Assembly (NCBI GenBank): GCA_016711125.1
Contig: JADJTQ010000002.1
Location: 186,001 to 250,000 of the forward strand
From: Saprospiraceae bacterium
GTDB lineage: Bacteria > Bacteroidota > Bacteroidia > Chitinophagales > Saprospiraceae
Reading direction: 5' to 3'
DNA: 64,000 bases
A program made the position numbers and the translations under genes. Under the pieces are notes generated by a model. The model saw nothing but the letters and a program-made list of their open reading frames with translations, was not told the origin of the DNA and did no database searches. Below, in pieces: positions 56,111-64,000 of this stretch. How positions within the stretch are numbered: position 1 is the stretch's first letter; every line of letters begins with the position of its first letter.

Positions 56111-56782
56111 TTAGCAGGATTTAGAGTTCCTAAATCTTTCGATCTCCCGGTTGACGTGATGAAATGAAGAGATACGGTGCCAACCATCTGCACCTACCAG
56201 CAAAAGCAGAGCAATGATAAAGATACTGATACGTATGACTTCTGCCTGACTGGCATATTGGTCGAAAAAAGGTCTCACTATCAGCAACTCAGTGCCGATG
56301 ATCAAAGCAGAAAGTAAAAACAGGAATATACTAAAGGCCTTCGCATTTTGTAGCAATACCGATTCTGACCGCACTAAACATCGCTTTAATAAATAAGCTG
56401 CTGCTTGATTTTCGGGATTGATTTTGAGAAGTTCCCAAAGCACTTGCATTGCAGTGGTTAATTCTAGCAGTTGATGGTGTGCAGCGGCTTTTCGAAACAA
56501 TAGCTTTTCGTAAGCATCTTCACCGCTGATATACTTGATATTGTAAAATATCAGGGTCTCCAGCAAATTTTGTACGCAGACCAGAAATGGCTCGAACCGG
56601 CCAGCATCAAAAAGAGCATTGATATATCCAAATTCGATCTCGATGGAGTCATGGATATCCAGATGGGGCAAAGCATTTCTATTCACTTCATAGAAGCGTA
56701 TAATCTCCCTGTGCGCAGATGGGTCCAACTCGCGATATTGCGCAACCAGGTCGTCGGCATATGTCAAAAAAGAGGAGCTCAA
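56111..56782 (-). CDS. Hypothetical membrane protein
   Basis: A 223-residue protein I do not recognise. The first 140 residues are helical and somewhat TPR-like (ALFDAGRFEPFLVCVQNLLETLIFYNI, AAAHHQLLELTTAMQVLWELLKINPENQAAAYLLKR). Two membrane helices follow (AFSIFLFLLSALIIGTELLIV and ISIFIIALLLLVGADGW), then a short basic tail ending ERFRNSKSC. Codon use resembles the neighbours. It lies 129 nt upstream of nadK and about 193 nt after the JAB-like gene; those spacers show nothing distinct. Confidence 0.65.
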   Translation of the reverse strand: MSSSFLTYADDLVAQYRELDPSAHREIIRFYEVNRNALPHLDIHDSIEIEFGYINALFDAGRFEPFLVCVQNLLETLIFYNIKYISGEDAYEKLLFRKAAAHHQLLELTTAMQVLWELLKINPENQAAAYLLKRCLVRSESVLLQNAKAFSIFLFLLSALIIGTELLIVRPFFDQYASQAEVIRISIFIIALLLLVGADGWHRISSFHHVNREIERFRNSKSC

Positions 56783-56911
56783 ACCTGACTGAATTTGAGT
56801 TCAATTTATTACAATTAAGACATAAAGTCCAATGAATGAAGGCAAAACTTTGTCGTCAGTGCAAGATAGGTGTGATTTAGCGGGACAAACCCACATAATC
56901 CGACTTTTTAA

Positions 56912-57799
56912 TCAGAAATGTTTGCGCGTGTCATGCCCCCACATCAGTTTGTTTCGCATAGTTTTTGAGAATGACATTTCTTCCAATTGCACGAGTCGAA
57001 TGCTAAAATCGCACTTACGCACGGCAAGTTTAAACTCCTGGGTGATGAGCTCAAACCTGGAATCGAGTGTACAGAGAAAGTTTTCTGTGCGCCCTTCCAC
57101 CTCAAAACTTATCACGGAGTCATCAGAGATCACCAGTGGACGTACATTAAGATTGTGGGGAGCTACCGGAGTAATGATAAAGTCTTTTGATTGTGGGAAT
57201 ACGATAGGACCACCGCAACTCAGCGAGTATCCGGTTGATCCTGTTGGGGTACTTACGATTAAACCATCAGCCCAATAAGAGTTTAAAAACTCATCATTAA
57301 TATAGGCATGAATGATAATCATGGACGAGTTGTCTCTTTTTAAAATGGTAAAGTCATTGAGGGCAAAAAGATCTCTTCCAAATATGGGTCGACTTGAATC
57401 CAGGTACAACATAGATCGTTCTTCCAACCGGAAACGCTTTTCCTGAAGCATTCGAATAGCCTGATCAATCAGTTTTTGTTCGATACTGGCCAGGAACCCT
57501 AAACGGCCCAGGTTTATACCCATGATCGGAATTCCACTATCACGGATAAGTGTGGCAGCACTCAATATAGTCCCGTCACCCCCCAAGGTGAAGGCGTAGT
57601 CGATTGATTTATCTTTCAGATCATTATAATCATTAATGACTTCTATCGGAAACCGAATCTGTATAAGTGGGGATATTTCTGACAGATAAGGTTTGTAGAT
57701 AAAGACCTCAGCTTTTTCCCTGGCCAATAGATCAAAAAGCTGTTGCACGGACGCAAGCTGAGAATCTGTAATGGATTTTCCGTAGATGAGTACTTTCAT
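56912..57799 (-). CDS. nadK: NAD kinase
   Basis: Phosphorylates NAD to NADP. The 295-residue protein has the diagnostic TLGGDGTILSAATLIRDSGIP, then GINLGRLGFLAS, LNDFTILKRDNSSMI and the second glycine-rich SADGLIV-like WADGLIVSTPTGSTGYSLSCGGPIV. Length and order are normal. Its ATG overlaps the stop of the Omp85-like gene by one base, so the two are co-translated in a series CBS protein, Omp85-like, nadK. Confidence 0.96.
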   Translation of the reverse strand: MKVLIYGKSITDSQLASVQQLFDLLAREKAEVFIYKPYLSEISPLIQIRFPIEVINDYNDLKDKSIDYAFTLGGDGTILSAATLIRDSGIPIMGINLGRLGFLASIEQKLIDQAIRMLQEKRFRLEERSMLYLDSSRPIFGRDLFALNDFTILKRDNSSMIIIHAYINDEFLNSYWADGLIVSTPTGSTGYSLSCGGPIVFPQSKDFIITPVAPHNLNVRPLVISDDSVISFEVEGRTENFLCTLDSRFELITQEFKLAVRKCDFSIRLVQLEEMSFSKTMRNKLMWGHDTRKHF

Positions 57800-59220
57800 T
57801 AGAAGTCAGACCTGATGTGCAAAAATACTCCTTTCTCATTCAAGTGGTTTATACTATATTCTATCTGAAAGGCATACTTATAATAGAGTACCAGGTCGAG
57901 GCCGATGCCTTTGCCAAAAAGCCATCGATTATTAAAGGCATTGTCTTCGTTAAATAAATAATTATACGACTTGCCAATATCCGCATTGAAGGTTAACCAT
58001 AGAGTAACGGGAAACAAGCGATAGCTTTTTACGGGCATCTTTTTCTTCAGATCAAAGAGTCTATCAAAAAACTTAAATCTCAATGAATTGCGCGATAATA
58101 GGAAATCCGAACCATCAATCACATAAAATTCATATCCTCTTACATAATCCTCACCATACCCCAAAGCCTCCAGACCAAAATATGGGTGTTGGCCTCTGAT
58201 CCATTCCCGTTGACCCTTAATACGCATCTCGAGATTCAACCGTTCACTAATGGGAAAATAATGAGCATAACTCAATGAAGTATAAAGTTTGTTGAGGTTG
58301 TTAAATATACCTAATCCAAGCTTTTGGATTTCGGTTTCCAGATAATTTCCCTTAATGGGATAAAAGCGATTATCCCTTCGCTCACGTCTAAATACATAGT
58401 CTATTTCAAAATATTTTAATCGGCTTTTCCCATTAAAGAATCGCGGGTTGTAATCGAGAATACTATCCGTCACTACATTGCGTTCGTATTTGATTAGCCA
58501 TTCATGAAACCCTTCGACTTTGGGGCGAAAATGCATGGAGAGTATGGCCTTGGCACTTCGATAGTTTATTTGTTCTTGATTTTTGTAAAAATTTTGTTTA
58601 TTATTTCTTGTTTCGAAGGCAAATTCCCGACGGTGATCAAAGAAATACCTTCCGGTGATTCCGATGGTTTTACGTCTGTTGATATACGGACGTTCATATT
58701 GCAATAGAATGCGACGGGTGTAACAGCCCTGCAAAGTGAGTTTTAAATTGTCCTTGTTGCCACTGAAGTTCACATAAACAAACCGCATCCCATAGTTCAC
58801 TCTTTTCAAGGATCCATTAAATTCACTCCACCAGACATTGAGATTTCTATCAGCAAGATTGAAGATTGGCAAAGGAAAAATGTACCAGGATTCTACGACT
58901 TCAATGGCCAGGTCAATTGATTGTGCATTTTCATTCCAGTTCTTAATATTGATTTTAACCAGGTTAAACAGTCCGGTATTCATCAATAATTTTTCGTTCC
59001 TTTCAAAGCGAGCGGAAACTGATGCAATATGGATGGTATCATTAACTTTGAGATCCATCTCCCGGAGGATCAAATCGGATTTGGTCTTTTTATTGCCGAA
59101 AATCTCAAGATTATTAATGATTATATACTCAGACTGAGCGCTTGAGTTACCCACAAGAAAAAAATGACAAAGGAGACAAAGCAGGGTGCACCTGATGCGC
59201 TTACTTTTAAAATAGGTCAT
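57799..59220 (-). CDS. Omp85/BamA-like outer-membrane protein with one POTRA domain
   Basis: A 473-residue outer-membrane protein. The signal peptide ends near GNSSAQ. Residues about 32-115 form a POTRA-like domain (INNLEIFGNKKTKSDLILREMDL), and the rest is a 16-strand-like barrel rich in alternating aromatic residues, with family phrases YERPYINRRKTIGITGRYFF, RFYPIKGNYLETEIQKLG and FEALGYG-like FGLEALGYGEDYVRGYEF (the L6 region normally holds VRG-F). Such single-POTRA Omp85 proteins may insert barrels or export polypeptides. It lacks the five POTRAs of true BamA and so is a relative, not the main assembly factor. Confidence 0.85.
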   Translation of the reverse strand: MTYFKSKRIRCTLLCLLCHFFLVGNSSAQSEYIIINNLEIFGNKKTKSDLILREMDLKVNDTIHIASVSARFERNEKLLMNTGLFNLVKINIKNWNENAQSIDLAIEVVESWYIFPLPIFNLADRNLNVWWSEFNGSLKRVNYGMRFVYVNFSGNKDNLKLTLQGCYTRRILLQYERPYINRRKTIGITGRYFFDHRREFAFETRNNKQNFYKNQEQINYRSAKAILSMHFRPKVEGFHEWLIKYERNVVTDSILDYNPRFFNGKSRLKYFEIDYVFRRERRDNRFYPIKGNYLETEIQKLGLGIFNNLNKLYTSLSYAHYFPISERLNLEMRIKGQREWIRGQHPYFGLEALGYGEDYVRGYEFYVIDGSDFLLSRNSLRFKFFDRLFDLKKKMPVKSYRLFPVTLWLTFNADIGKSYNYLFNEDNAFNNRWLFGKGIGLDLVLYYKYAFQIEYSINHLNEKGVFLHIRSDF

Positions 59221-59235
59221 TCTAAAGTAGGAAAA

Positions 59236-59895
59236 TTAAAAATTAAGATAATGTATAAAAGACTCGTAACGGTCTTTAAACACATCTGTGTTGGGCTGCT
59301 CAGTATACATAGCAACCACTTGATATCCGTATCGATCGAGTGCTGAGATCACCCGGTAAATCTCTGGAGTACTTATTTTTATATGCACATTGATTTTACT
59401 CTCATCGGGTGATCGCGAAATAAAACAGCAAATAATTGCCACATTTTCTGCTTCAACAACCCTAGATATGTCGGATAAGGCATAATCAGCTTTGCCCATT
59501 TCAAGAACTAGAATGCCTCCACTCTCCGTAAAAGAAAATCCATCGGCAAAATAACGTAATAGATCCTGTTGACTAATGACACCCAAAAATTTTTCGTTTT
59601 CGTCTACAACCGGAATAACGGTCATTTTTGCTTTAGCCATAGCCGCCATGACATCAAATATATGATCAGTGTCTTTGACCATCGATTGTTGAGAAGACAG
59701 CTGATAAGAACCGATTGATTCTTTCTCATCATTTTCCAGAATATCGTCTTCTGAGATTAATCCAAGCAATTGTTCGTTATTGACAATCGGAAGATGTTGC
59801 ACATAATGGTCACTCATGAGATCAAGTGCTTCTTGACCGGTAGTCGATGTTTTGAGAAGCGGTATAGAATAAGAAATAAGGTTTACTGCATTCAT
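59236..59895 (-). CDS. Tandem CBS-domain protein with ACT-like C-terminus
   Basis: A 219-residue soluble regulator. Two CBS motifs are visible (LISYSIPLLKTSTTGQEALDLMSDHYVQHLPIVNN is the first, and MAAMAKAKMTVIPVVDENEKFLGVI the second), likely binding adenine nucleotides as a pair. The C-terminal 80 residues (GGILVLEMGKADYALSDISRVVE and the following strands) resemble an ACT domain, as in AcuB-like proteins. It lies 8 nt after the TM2 gene and 15 nt before the Omp85-like gene. Effector and partner are unknown. Confidence 0.85.
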   Translation of the reverse strand: MNAVNLISYSIPLLKTSTTGQEALDLMSDHYVQHLPIVNNEQLLGLISEDDILENDEKESIGSYQLSSQQSMVKDTDHIFDVMAAMAKAKMTVIPVVDENEKFLGVISQQDLLRYFADGFSFTESGGILVLEMGKADYALSDISRVVEAENVAIICCFISRSPDESKINVHIKISTPEIYRVISALDRYGYQVVAMYTEQPNTDVFKDRYESFIHYLNF

Positions 59896-59902
59896 CGATT
59901 AG

Positions 59903-60688
59903 CTATTGCCTGGTTAATTTAGTCTTTTGCTCTATGAATTCTTTTTCGGTGATCAAGCCTTTCTCTTTTAATTCATTTAACTTCTTGAGTTGGTCAAGTA
60001 ACAGATCATTGTCTAACAAATTTTCCTGCGGTGCAGCGAGTTGTTTTCTAAGTGTGTAGCCGTTCGTTTTAAATTCTTCCCATTGAGGCTGGATGCGCAT
60101 AAACGCCAGGGCATCATGATTATCAATTTTAGCGAAATCATTAAAACCCATTTCAACTGCACGGCTGATATGTTCGTAAGCTTTATCTGCTTTTTCAGTC
60201 TGCGAATAGGCGCAAGCCAGATTGAAGTGAATGGTTAAATCATTGGGGTCAATTTTTAAAGCTTGTTGAAAATCTTCAATTGCTGCTTCGATATCAAATT
60301 CTTTAAATTTTTTGATCCCCGCTTGCTTAAATGGATTGTTCCTTACTCGCGATCGAGTGGGTCTGTGCCGTCGTTCTATGGTCTCACGAGTTTGATTTCT
60401 GCGCGAACGTGAGCGCGTTTGCGCATTGCCTCGGCTGGACGGTCTGCGAAAGTCAGTATCCCTACTCCTCTCCAGGAAGCTGTATTTACGGTTGTATTTT
60501 GCATCAAATACTTGCTGGTCCATGGTTAAGAAAATGATTCCGTCAAGGATCCCTAAAATGAAAGAGATACCGGTTACAAACAATAACGCATAAACTACGC
60601 CAAGACCTATCTGGCCTAAATAGAATCGGTGGAATCCCACAAACCCACCAAAAAAAGCAAAAATAGCTGCTACGTTTTTATTTTTCAT
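59903..60688 (-). CDS. TM2-domain protein with TPR units and SHOCT tail
   Basis: A 261-residue protein with three parts. The N-terminus is a TM2 domain of two helices (AAIFAFFGGFVGFHRFYLG with the DRF-like FHRFYLGQ loop, then GISFILGILDGIIF). A Ser/Arg-rich linker (RRPSSRGNAQTRSRSRRNQ) follows. Then come two or three TPR units (AAIEDFQQALKIDPNDLTIHFNLA), and the last 40 residues are SHOCT-like (LDQLKKLNELKEKGLITEKEFIEQKTKLT). Combination of all three is not common in my memory. It lies 34 nt after the SpoIIE phosphatase gene and 7 nt before the CBS gene. Confidence 0.82.
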   Translation of the reverse strand: MKNKNVAAIFAFFGGFVGFHRFYLGQIGLGVVYALLFVTGISFILGILDGIIFLTMDQQVFDAKYNRKYSFLERSRDTDFRRPSSRGNAQTRSRSRRNQTRETIERRHRPTRSRVRNNPFKQAGIKKFKEFDIEAAIEDFQQALKIDPNDLTIHFNLACAYSQTEKADKAYEHISRAVEMGFNDFAKIDNHDALAFMRIQPQWEEFKTNGYTLRKQLAAPQENLLDNDLLLDQLKKLNELKEKGLITEKEFIEQKTKLTRQ

Positions 60689-60722
60689 TAATCTTTTAAA
60701 ACGTTATCCAGGCCAGATTTTA

Positions 60723-61979
60723 TTAGGATCTGGCCTTGATTTTACAAGTTACTACGGCTATATCGTCTGGATAAGCCCTTTTGCCTTTGAATGTTTCCAT
60801 TGCCTGAAGCAACTGATGATTAAAATCGACAACCGAAATAGCCTTGTGGATTTCGGCGAAGTCCTGGAGTTTCTTCTCATCAAAATACGCGCCGTTGGCA
60901 TCCCTAAGATCAGTTAGACCATCAGTGTACAATACGATCAATGATTCTCCATCGCCTATACTGATGGTACCAACGTCTATATGTTCAAGATGTTCTACCG
61001 CACCCAATATGGTGCATCCCTTATTTAAGTGCACTATTTCATTACCATTAAGGTAGATGGGCGGATTATGGCCTGCGTTCACATATCGGATCTTCCGTTT
61101 GACTGGGTCAAATTTAAGGATGAAGAAAGTAACAATACGTTCACTCTTAGTAATTCCCACCAAGGTTGTATTTATATGCTGTACCAGGTCATCGAGCTTG
61201 GTGTATATTTTAACTGCTGAGCGCATGGTGGCTTGAAAATTTGCCATGAGAATAGCCGCTGATATACCCTTACCTGATACATCCGCCAGACATACGATTA
61301 ATTTACCGTCATCCAGTTCACAATAGTCAAAATAGTCTCCCCCGATATCCGAATGTGGGCGGTAGATGGCTGAAATGGCAACATCGGGGGTGTCGGGGAG
61401 TTCGGATGGGATCAGCATTTGCTGTACCTTTTGGGCTAATTCCAACTCCTTCTTATAAGTCTCCTGCTCAACAAACCGGCTGAACAAGCGCTTATTTTCG
61501 ATCGCCACTGCCACAACATTGGTTATACTAATCATGAACTTAAACCGATCGTACGCATCTTCTGCTTGCTTGATATTGCCTACCAGAACGTATGCCAGGG
61601 GGTCTTTCTTGTGAAACACCGGAATGACCAATTGAAACGGTTTGAGCAACTCAGGGCTTTGTTCTCCCAGTTTTGAAAATTCCTTATATTTCTTGACTAG
61701 AATTTGGGTTAGCTCATTGACTTCTTTGGGGGAGTAGTCTAATGATTTGTGACATCTCCAGCCGGAAGGTTCTTTAAACAGTATTGCGAGTCGGTTTACA
61801 CCCAGATCAAGATGAAGAAACTGGGTATACATCTCAAAAAGATCTTTTTGAGACATATTGGCATTAATTGCCTGGGTAATACGCATTAAAAAGTTTAATT
61901 GCACCTGCTTATCGTGCAATTCATCCTCCAGGTGTTTAATCTGAGGATGCAAGTACTGAGCTAATGATTTTTCCTTCAT
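60723..61979 (-). CDS. SpoIIE-type PP2C serine/threonine phosphatase with GAF-like N-terminus
   Basis: A 418-residue RsbU/SpoIIE-like phosphatase. The first 40 residues form a predicted coiled coil, followed by a GAF-like domain (about 45-190; NRLAILFKEPSGWRCH, YVLVGNIKQAEDAYDRF). The catalytic domain has DIGGDYFDYCELDDGKLIVCLADVSGKGISAA, GHNPPIYL and VLYTDGLTDLRDANG; the metal-binding aspartates of the family are present. Such enzymes usually dephosphorylate an anti-sigma-factor antagonist (STAS), but none lies nearby. It is divergent from the QTMAN-like gene and probably heads the series through nadK. Confidence 0.92.
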   Translation of the reverse strand: MKEKSLAQYLHPQIKHLEDELHDKQVQLNFLMRITQAINANMSQKDLFEMYTQFLHLDLGVNRLAILFKEPSGWRCHKSLDYSPKEVNELTQILVKKYKEFSKLGEQSPELLKPFQLVIPVFHKKDPLAYVLVGNIKQAEDAYDRFKFMISITNVVAVAIENKRLFSRFVEQETYKKELELAQKVQQMLIPSELPDTPDVAISAIYRPHSDIGGDYFDYCELDDGKLIVCLADVSGKGISAAILMANFQATMRSAVKIYTKLDDLVQHINTTLVGITKSERIVTFFILKFDPVKRKIRYVNAGHNPPIYLNGNEIVHLNKGCTILGAVEHLEHIDVGTISIGDGESLIVLYTDGLTDLRDANGAYFDEKKLQDFAEIHKAISVVDFNHQLLQAMETFKGKRAYPDDIAVVTCKIKARS

Positions 61980-62045
61980 GGGGACTTCGAAACGACCAAT
62001 AAAAAATAAATTTAACTAAATACTTTCTTAGCCAAGAATGTCTGG

Positions 62046-63200
62046 ATGAAAATACTACTGATCGATCCCTATTTAACACCCAGTCATGAGACTTGGCTAG
62101 GTTGTTTTAGCCGGCTCAAAGCGCATGAGATACAGATACTTACCTTACCACCGTACCATTGGAAATGGCGCATGCACGGAGGTGCGATCATCCTGGCCCA
62201 ACAGTTTGTAGCACGTGAATTTGATCCGGATGTTGTGATTGCGACCGAGATGCTTGACCTAAATCTTTTTATGGCTCAATGTCGTAAGTCTATAAGAAGC
62301 AGCTGCAGGTGGATTATCTACTTTCATGAAAATCAGCTGAATTACCCTGTTTCCAACCAGGATCTCGACCGTCAGAAAAACTATGATAATCACTATGCCT
62401 TTATCAATTATACCAGCGCACTGGTTGCTGACTGGATAGTTTTCAATAGTCGATACCATCAAAACAGCTTTTTTGAACGTTTGCACCCCTTCCTTCGTCA
62501 GTTCCCGGATCATCAACTAGACAAATCAATTGGCGCTCTTGAAAAAAAGAGTAGCGTGATCTATCCGGGCTATAATGCTCAGCAGATAGAACAGAATAAA
62601 CGAGTGTCGGAAAATACTATTCCCGTTATTTTGTGGAACCATCGTTGGGAGTATGATAAGGATCCTGATACCTTCTTTAACGCATTGTTCTCATTGTCAG
62701 ATGAAGGCCTCAAATTTGGTTTGGTTGTTCTGGGGCAAAGCTTCAGGCAAATTCCATCTATTTTTCATCAAGCTCGCGAGAAACTAAGTGCACACATCTT
62801 GCATTGGGGATATTTGGAAAATCGTAAGGAATATGATCATTGGCTCTGGAAATCAGATATTGCAATATCGACGAGCAATCAGGACTTTTTCGGCATCTCG
62901 GTGGTAGAGGCAATCTATGCAAACTGTTATCCTCTGTTGCCGGATCGCCTGGCTTTTCCAGAACATATTCCGGATCATTTAAGACACAGGCACCTCTATT
63001 CTTCGCAGGCTGATTTATTGACTAAACTGCGGGCACTATTAACCGGTTGGCGAGCTGATGACTTTGATAATCATCTGCTCAAAGAGCATCTACAGGATTA
63101 TCATTACGACAAGATTGCGGTCGAGTACGAAAAACTCCTTGAACAGTTGCATTCCTCTAAGCCAGGACCTGAGAGACTACATGACCATGGACATCCGTGA
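62046..63200 (+). CDS. tRNA-queuosine alpha-mannosyltransferase homologue (QTMAN, DUF3524 plus GT4)
   Basis: A 384-residue glycosyltransferase. Its N-terminal domain shows the DUF3524 hallmarks: LIDPYLTPSHETWL, LPPYHWKWRMHGGAIILA and IYFHENQLNYPVS. The C-terminal half is a GT4 Rossmann domain with LWNHRWEYDKDPDTFF, a glycine-poor sugar-nucleotide loop, ISTSNQDFFGISVVEA, with the Glu of the family's EX7E motif, and YPLLPDRLAFPEHIP. In animals QTMAN (GTDC1) adds mannose to queuosine in tRNA-Asp; the bacterial members' role is not established in my knowledge. tgt in the same window makes queuosine likely present. The last 14 residues overlap the convergent DUF1501 gene, so an indel near the end is possible. 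Confidence 0.87.
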   Translation: MKILLIDPYLTPSHETWLGCFSRLKAHEIQILTLPPYHWKWRMHGGAIILAQQFVAREFDPDVVIATEMLDLNLFMAQCRKSIRSSCRWIIYFHENQLNYPVSNQDLDRQKNYDNHYAFINYTSALVADWIVFNSRYHQNSFFERLHPFLRQFPDHQLDKSIGALEKKSSVIYPGYNAQQIEQNKRVSENTIPVILWNHRWEYDKDPDTFFNALFSLSDEGLKFGLVVLGQSFRQIPSIFHQAREKLSAHILHWGYLENRKEYDHWLWKSDIAISTSNQDFFGISVVEAIYANCYPLLPDRLAFPEHIPDHLRHRHLYSSQADLLTKLRALLTGWRADDFDNHLLKEHLQDYHYDKIAVEYEKLLEQLHSSKPGPERLHDHGHP

Positions 63201-64000
63201 GGCGGAATCTCCTACCCTGGTATTTAAAAGTAAATCGTTCGTGATCAATACCCATTAGATGCATGACGGTTGCCTGAAAATCATGGACATGTACCGGGTC
63301 TTCAACAATATTGTAACTGAAATCGTCTGTTTTGCCAATGGTTATCCCCTTGTTGATACCGGCTCCGGCCATCCAAATGGTAAAACAGCGAGGATGGTGA
63401 TCTCTGCCATAATTGTCCGGGGTTAATTTACCTTGAGAGTAACAGCCACGACCAAACTCCCCACCCCATATGACCAGGGTATCTTCCAGCAAGCCACGTT
63501 GCTGGAGATCTTGCAATAGTCCAGAGGAAGCCTGATCTGTATCTTTAGCCAGTAGCTTGATTTGATTGGGCAAATTCCCGTGGGTATCCCAGCCTTGATG
63601 ATAAAGTTGGACAAAACGTACTCCGTTCTCAATGAGTTTCCTGGCAAGAAGACAATTGTGCGCATAAGTGCCCGGTTTGCGCGCATCTTCACCATAAAGA
63701 CCGTATATATATTCAGGTTCTTTGTCAGTTTGAAGTGTTTCGGGTACCGAGGTTTGCATCCGGAAGGCCATTTCGTATTGGGTTACCCGATTTAATATTT
63801 CAGGATCTTGCCAATGCTGGTATTGACTTTCGTGAAGAGATGCCAGATGATCAAGCATCAGCCGGCGGGCAGATCGATCCAAACCTTCAGGATCTTGCAG
63901 GTAGAGCACTGGCTCATGACCTGACCGAAACATAACACCTTGATGCCGTGACGGCAAGAATCCATTGCCCCAAAGTTTGGCATACAGAGGCTGGTCAAAG
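63157..64000 (-). CDS. DUF1501 family protein, 5' part outside the window
   Basis: At least 281 residues of a sulfatase-fold protein whose beginning lies right of the window; the frame stays open to the edge, with YAKLWGNGFLPSRHQGVMFR at the border. DUF1501 signatures include AFRMQTSVPE, GWDTHGNLPNQI, LVIWGGEFGRG and GRDHHPRCFTIWMAG, with metal-site residues Asp-His and HVHDFQATVMHLMGID. The family is abundant in Planctomycetes and Saprospiria, usually beside DUF1553/DUF1549 cytochrome-like proteins; function is unknown. It overlaps the 3' end of the QTMAN-like gene by 44 nt, tail to tail. Confidence 0.9.
   Translation of the reverse strand, partial: FDQPLYAKLWGNGFLPSRHQGVMFRSGHEPVLYLQDPEGLDRSARRLMLDHLASLHESQYQHWQDPEILNRVTQYEMAFRMQTSVPETLQTDKEPEYIYGLYGEDARKPGTYAHNCLLARKLIENGVRFVQLYHQGWDTHGNLPNQIKLLAKDTDQASSGLLQDLQQRGLLEDTLVIWGGEFGRGCYSQGKLTPDNYGRDHHPRCFTIWMAGAGINKGITIGKTDDFSYNIVEDPVHVHDFQATVMHLMGIDHERFTFKYQGRRFRLTDVHGHVVSQVLA

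Noticed and set aside
63157..63200. Overlap of the QTMAN-like and DUF1501 genes as a regulatory antisense pair
   Set aside because: A 44-nt tail overlap could be real or come from another indel near the end of the QTMAN-like gene; a TAA in the next frame lies close by.
1..64000. CRISPR arrays, tRNA or rRNA genes, insertion sequences, prophage, restriction-modification genes
   Set aside because: I scanned the spacers and proteins and saw no direct-repeat array, no tRNA T-arm pattern in spacers, and no transposase, integrase, phage or methylase motif.

Overview
The window looks like chromosomal backbone of a Bacteroidota bacterium, most likely from the Saprospiria/Saprospirales side of the phylum (moderate confidence). 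Reasons: several gene families essentially confined to Bacteroidota (DUF2480, DUF4290, DUF4270, a gliding/type IX type B C-terminal sorting domain, the long second amidophosphoribosyltransferase-like family, the GYDIA-type GHMP kinase); promoters of the Bacteroidota form TTTG-N19/20-TAnnTTTG; almost no Shine-Dalgarno sequences; and mevalonate-pathway genes. No tRNA, rRNA, CRISPR array, prophage or insertion sequence was found.

Layout. 1-7.7 kb: start of radA (minus), scpB, DUF2480, a lytic transglycosylase, a large DsbD, a membrane protein and a polyprenyl diphosphate synthase. 7.7-16.4 kb (minus): murA, DUF4290, DUF4270 lipoprotein, a one-domain glycogen/starch synthase, DUF819 permease, RNase R, a hypothetical. 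16.6-20.1 kb (plus): sdhCAB under a good promoter. 20.2-27.3 kb (minus): a tight series running small membrane protein, mutL, two tandem rhomboids, endonuclease/exonuclease/phosphatase, cysS, M28 peptidase. 27.5-29.4 kb: an amidophosphoribosyltransferase-like gene that seems to start at ATT. 29.6-32.9 kb (minus): rplM-rpsI-rpsB-tsf-pyrH. 33.1-36.7 kb (minus): TPR protein, TlpA-like lipoprotein, an orphan HEPN-like protein. 36.8-44.1 kb (plus): idi2, HMG-CoA reductase, GHMP kinase, FNR-like reductase, NifU/Nfu, inositol-phosphatase family, MacB/FtsX-type permease. 44.2-52.3 kb (minus): ECF sigma factor, then secA-SPOR-rodA-tgt-lptG. 52.5-64 kb: type IX cargo protein, ThiF/MoeB-rhodanese with a degenerate JAB-like neighbour, a hypothetical, nadK, Omp85-like protein, CBS protein, TM2/TPR/SHOCT protein, SpoIIE phosphatase, a queuosine-tRNA mannosyltransferase homologue and a DUF1501 protein running off the edge.

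How genes connect. The mevalonate genes feed isopentenyl units to the polyprenyl synthase and so to lipid carriers and quinones; murA, rodA and the transglycosylase act on peptidoglycan; tgt and the QTMAN-like gene suggest queuosine insertion followed by glycosylation; radA, mutL, RNase R, secA and the ribosomal cluster are housekeeping.

Quality warning. Ten otherwise intact genes contain eleven single-base indels, mostly in short homopolymers. In each case shifting by one base restores a conserved protein. This looks like residual sequencing or assembly error, not gene decay, so these are annotated as full-length genes with a frameshift.

The most unusual items are a 79-nt intergenic repeat present twice (81% identical, ungapped, inverted-repeat core), the ATT-start amidotransferase, the JAB-like protein lacking its HxH motif beside a ThiF-rhodanese fusion, the orphan HEPN-like protein, the bacterial QTMAN homologue, and a structured spacer before the GHMP kinase.
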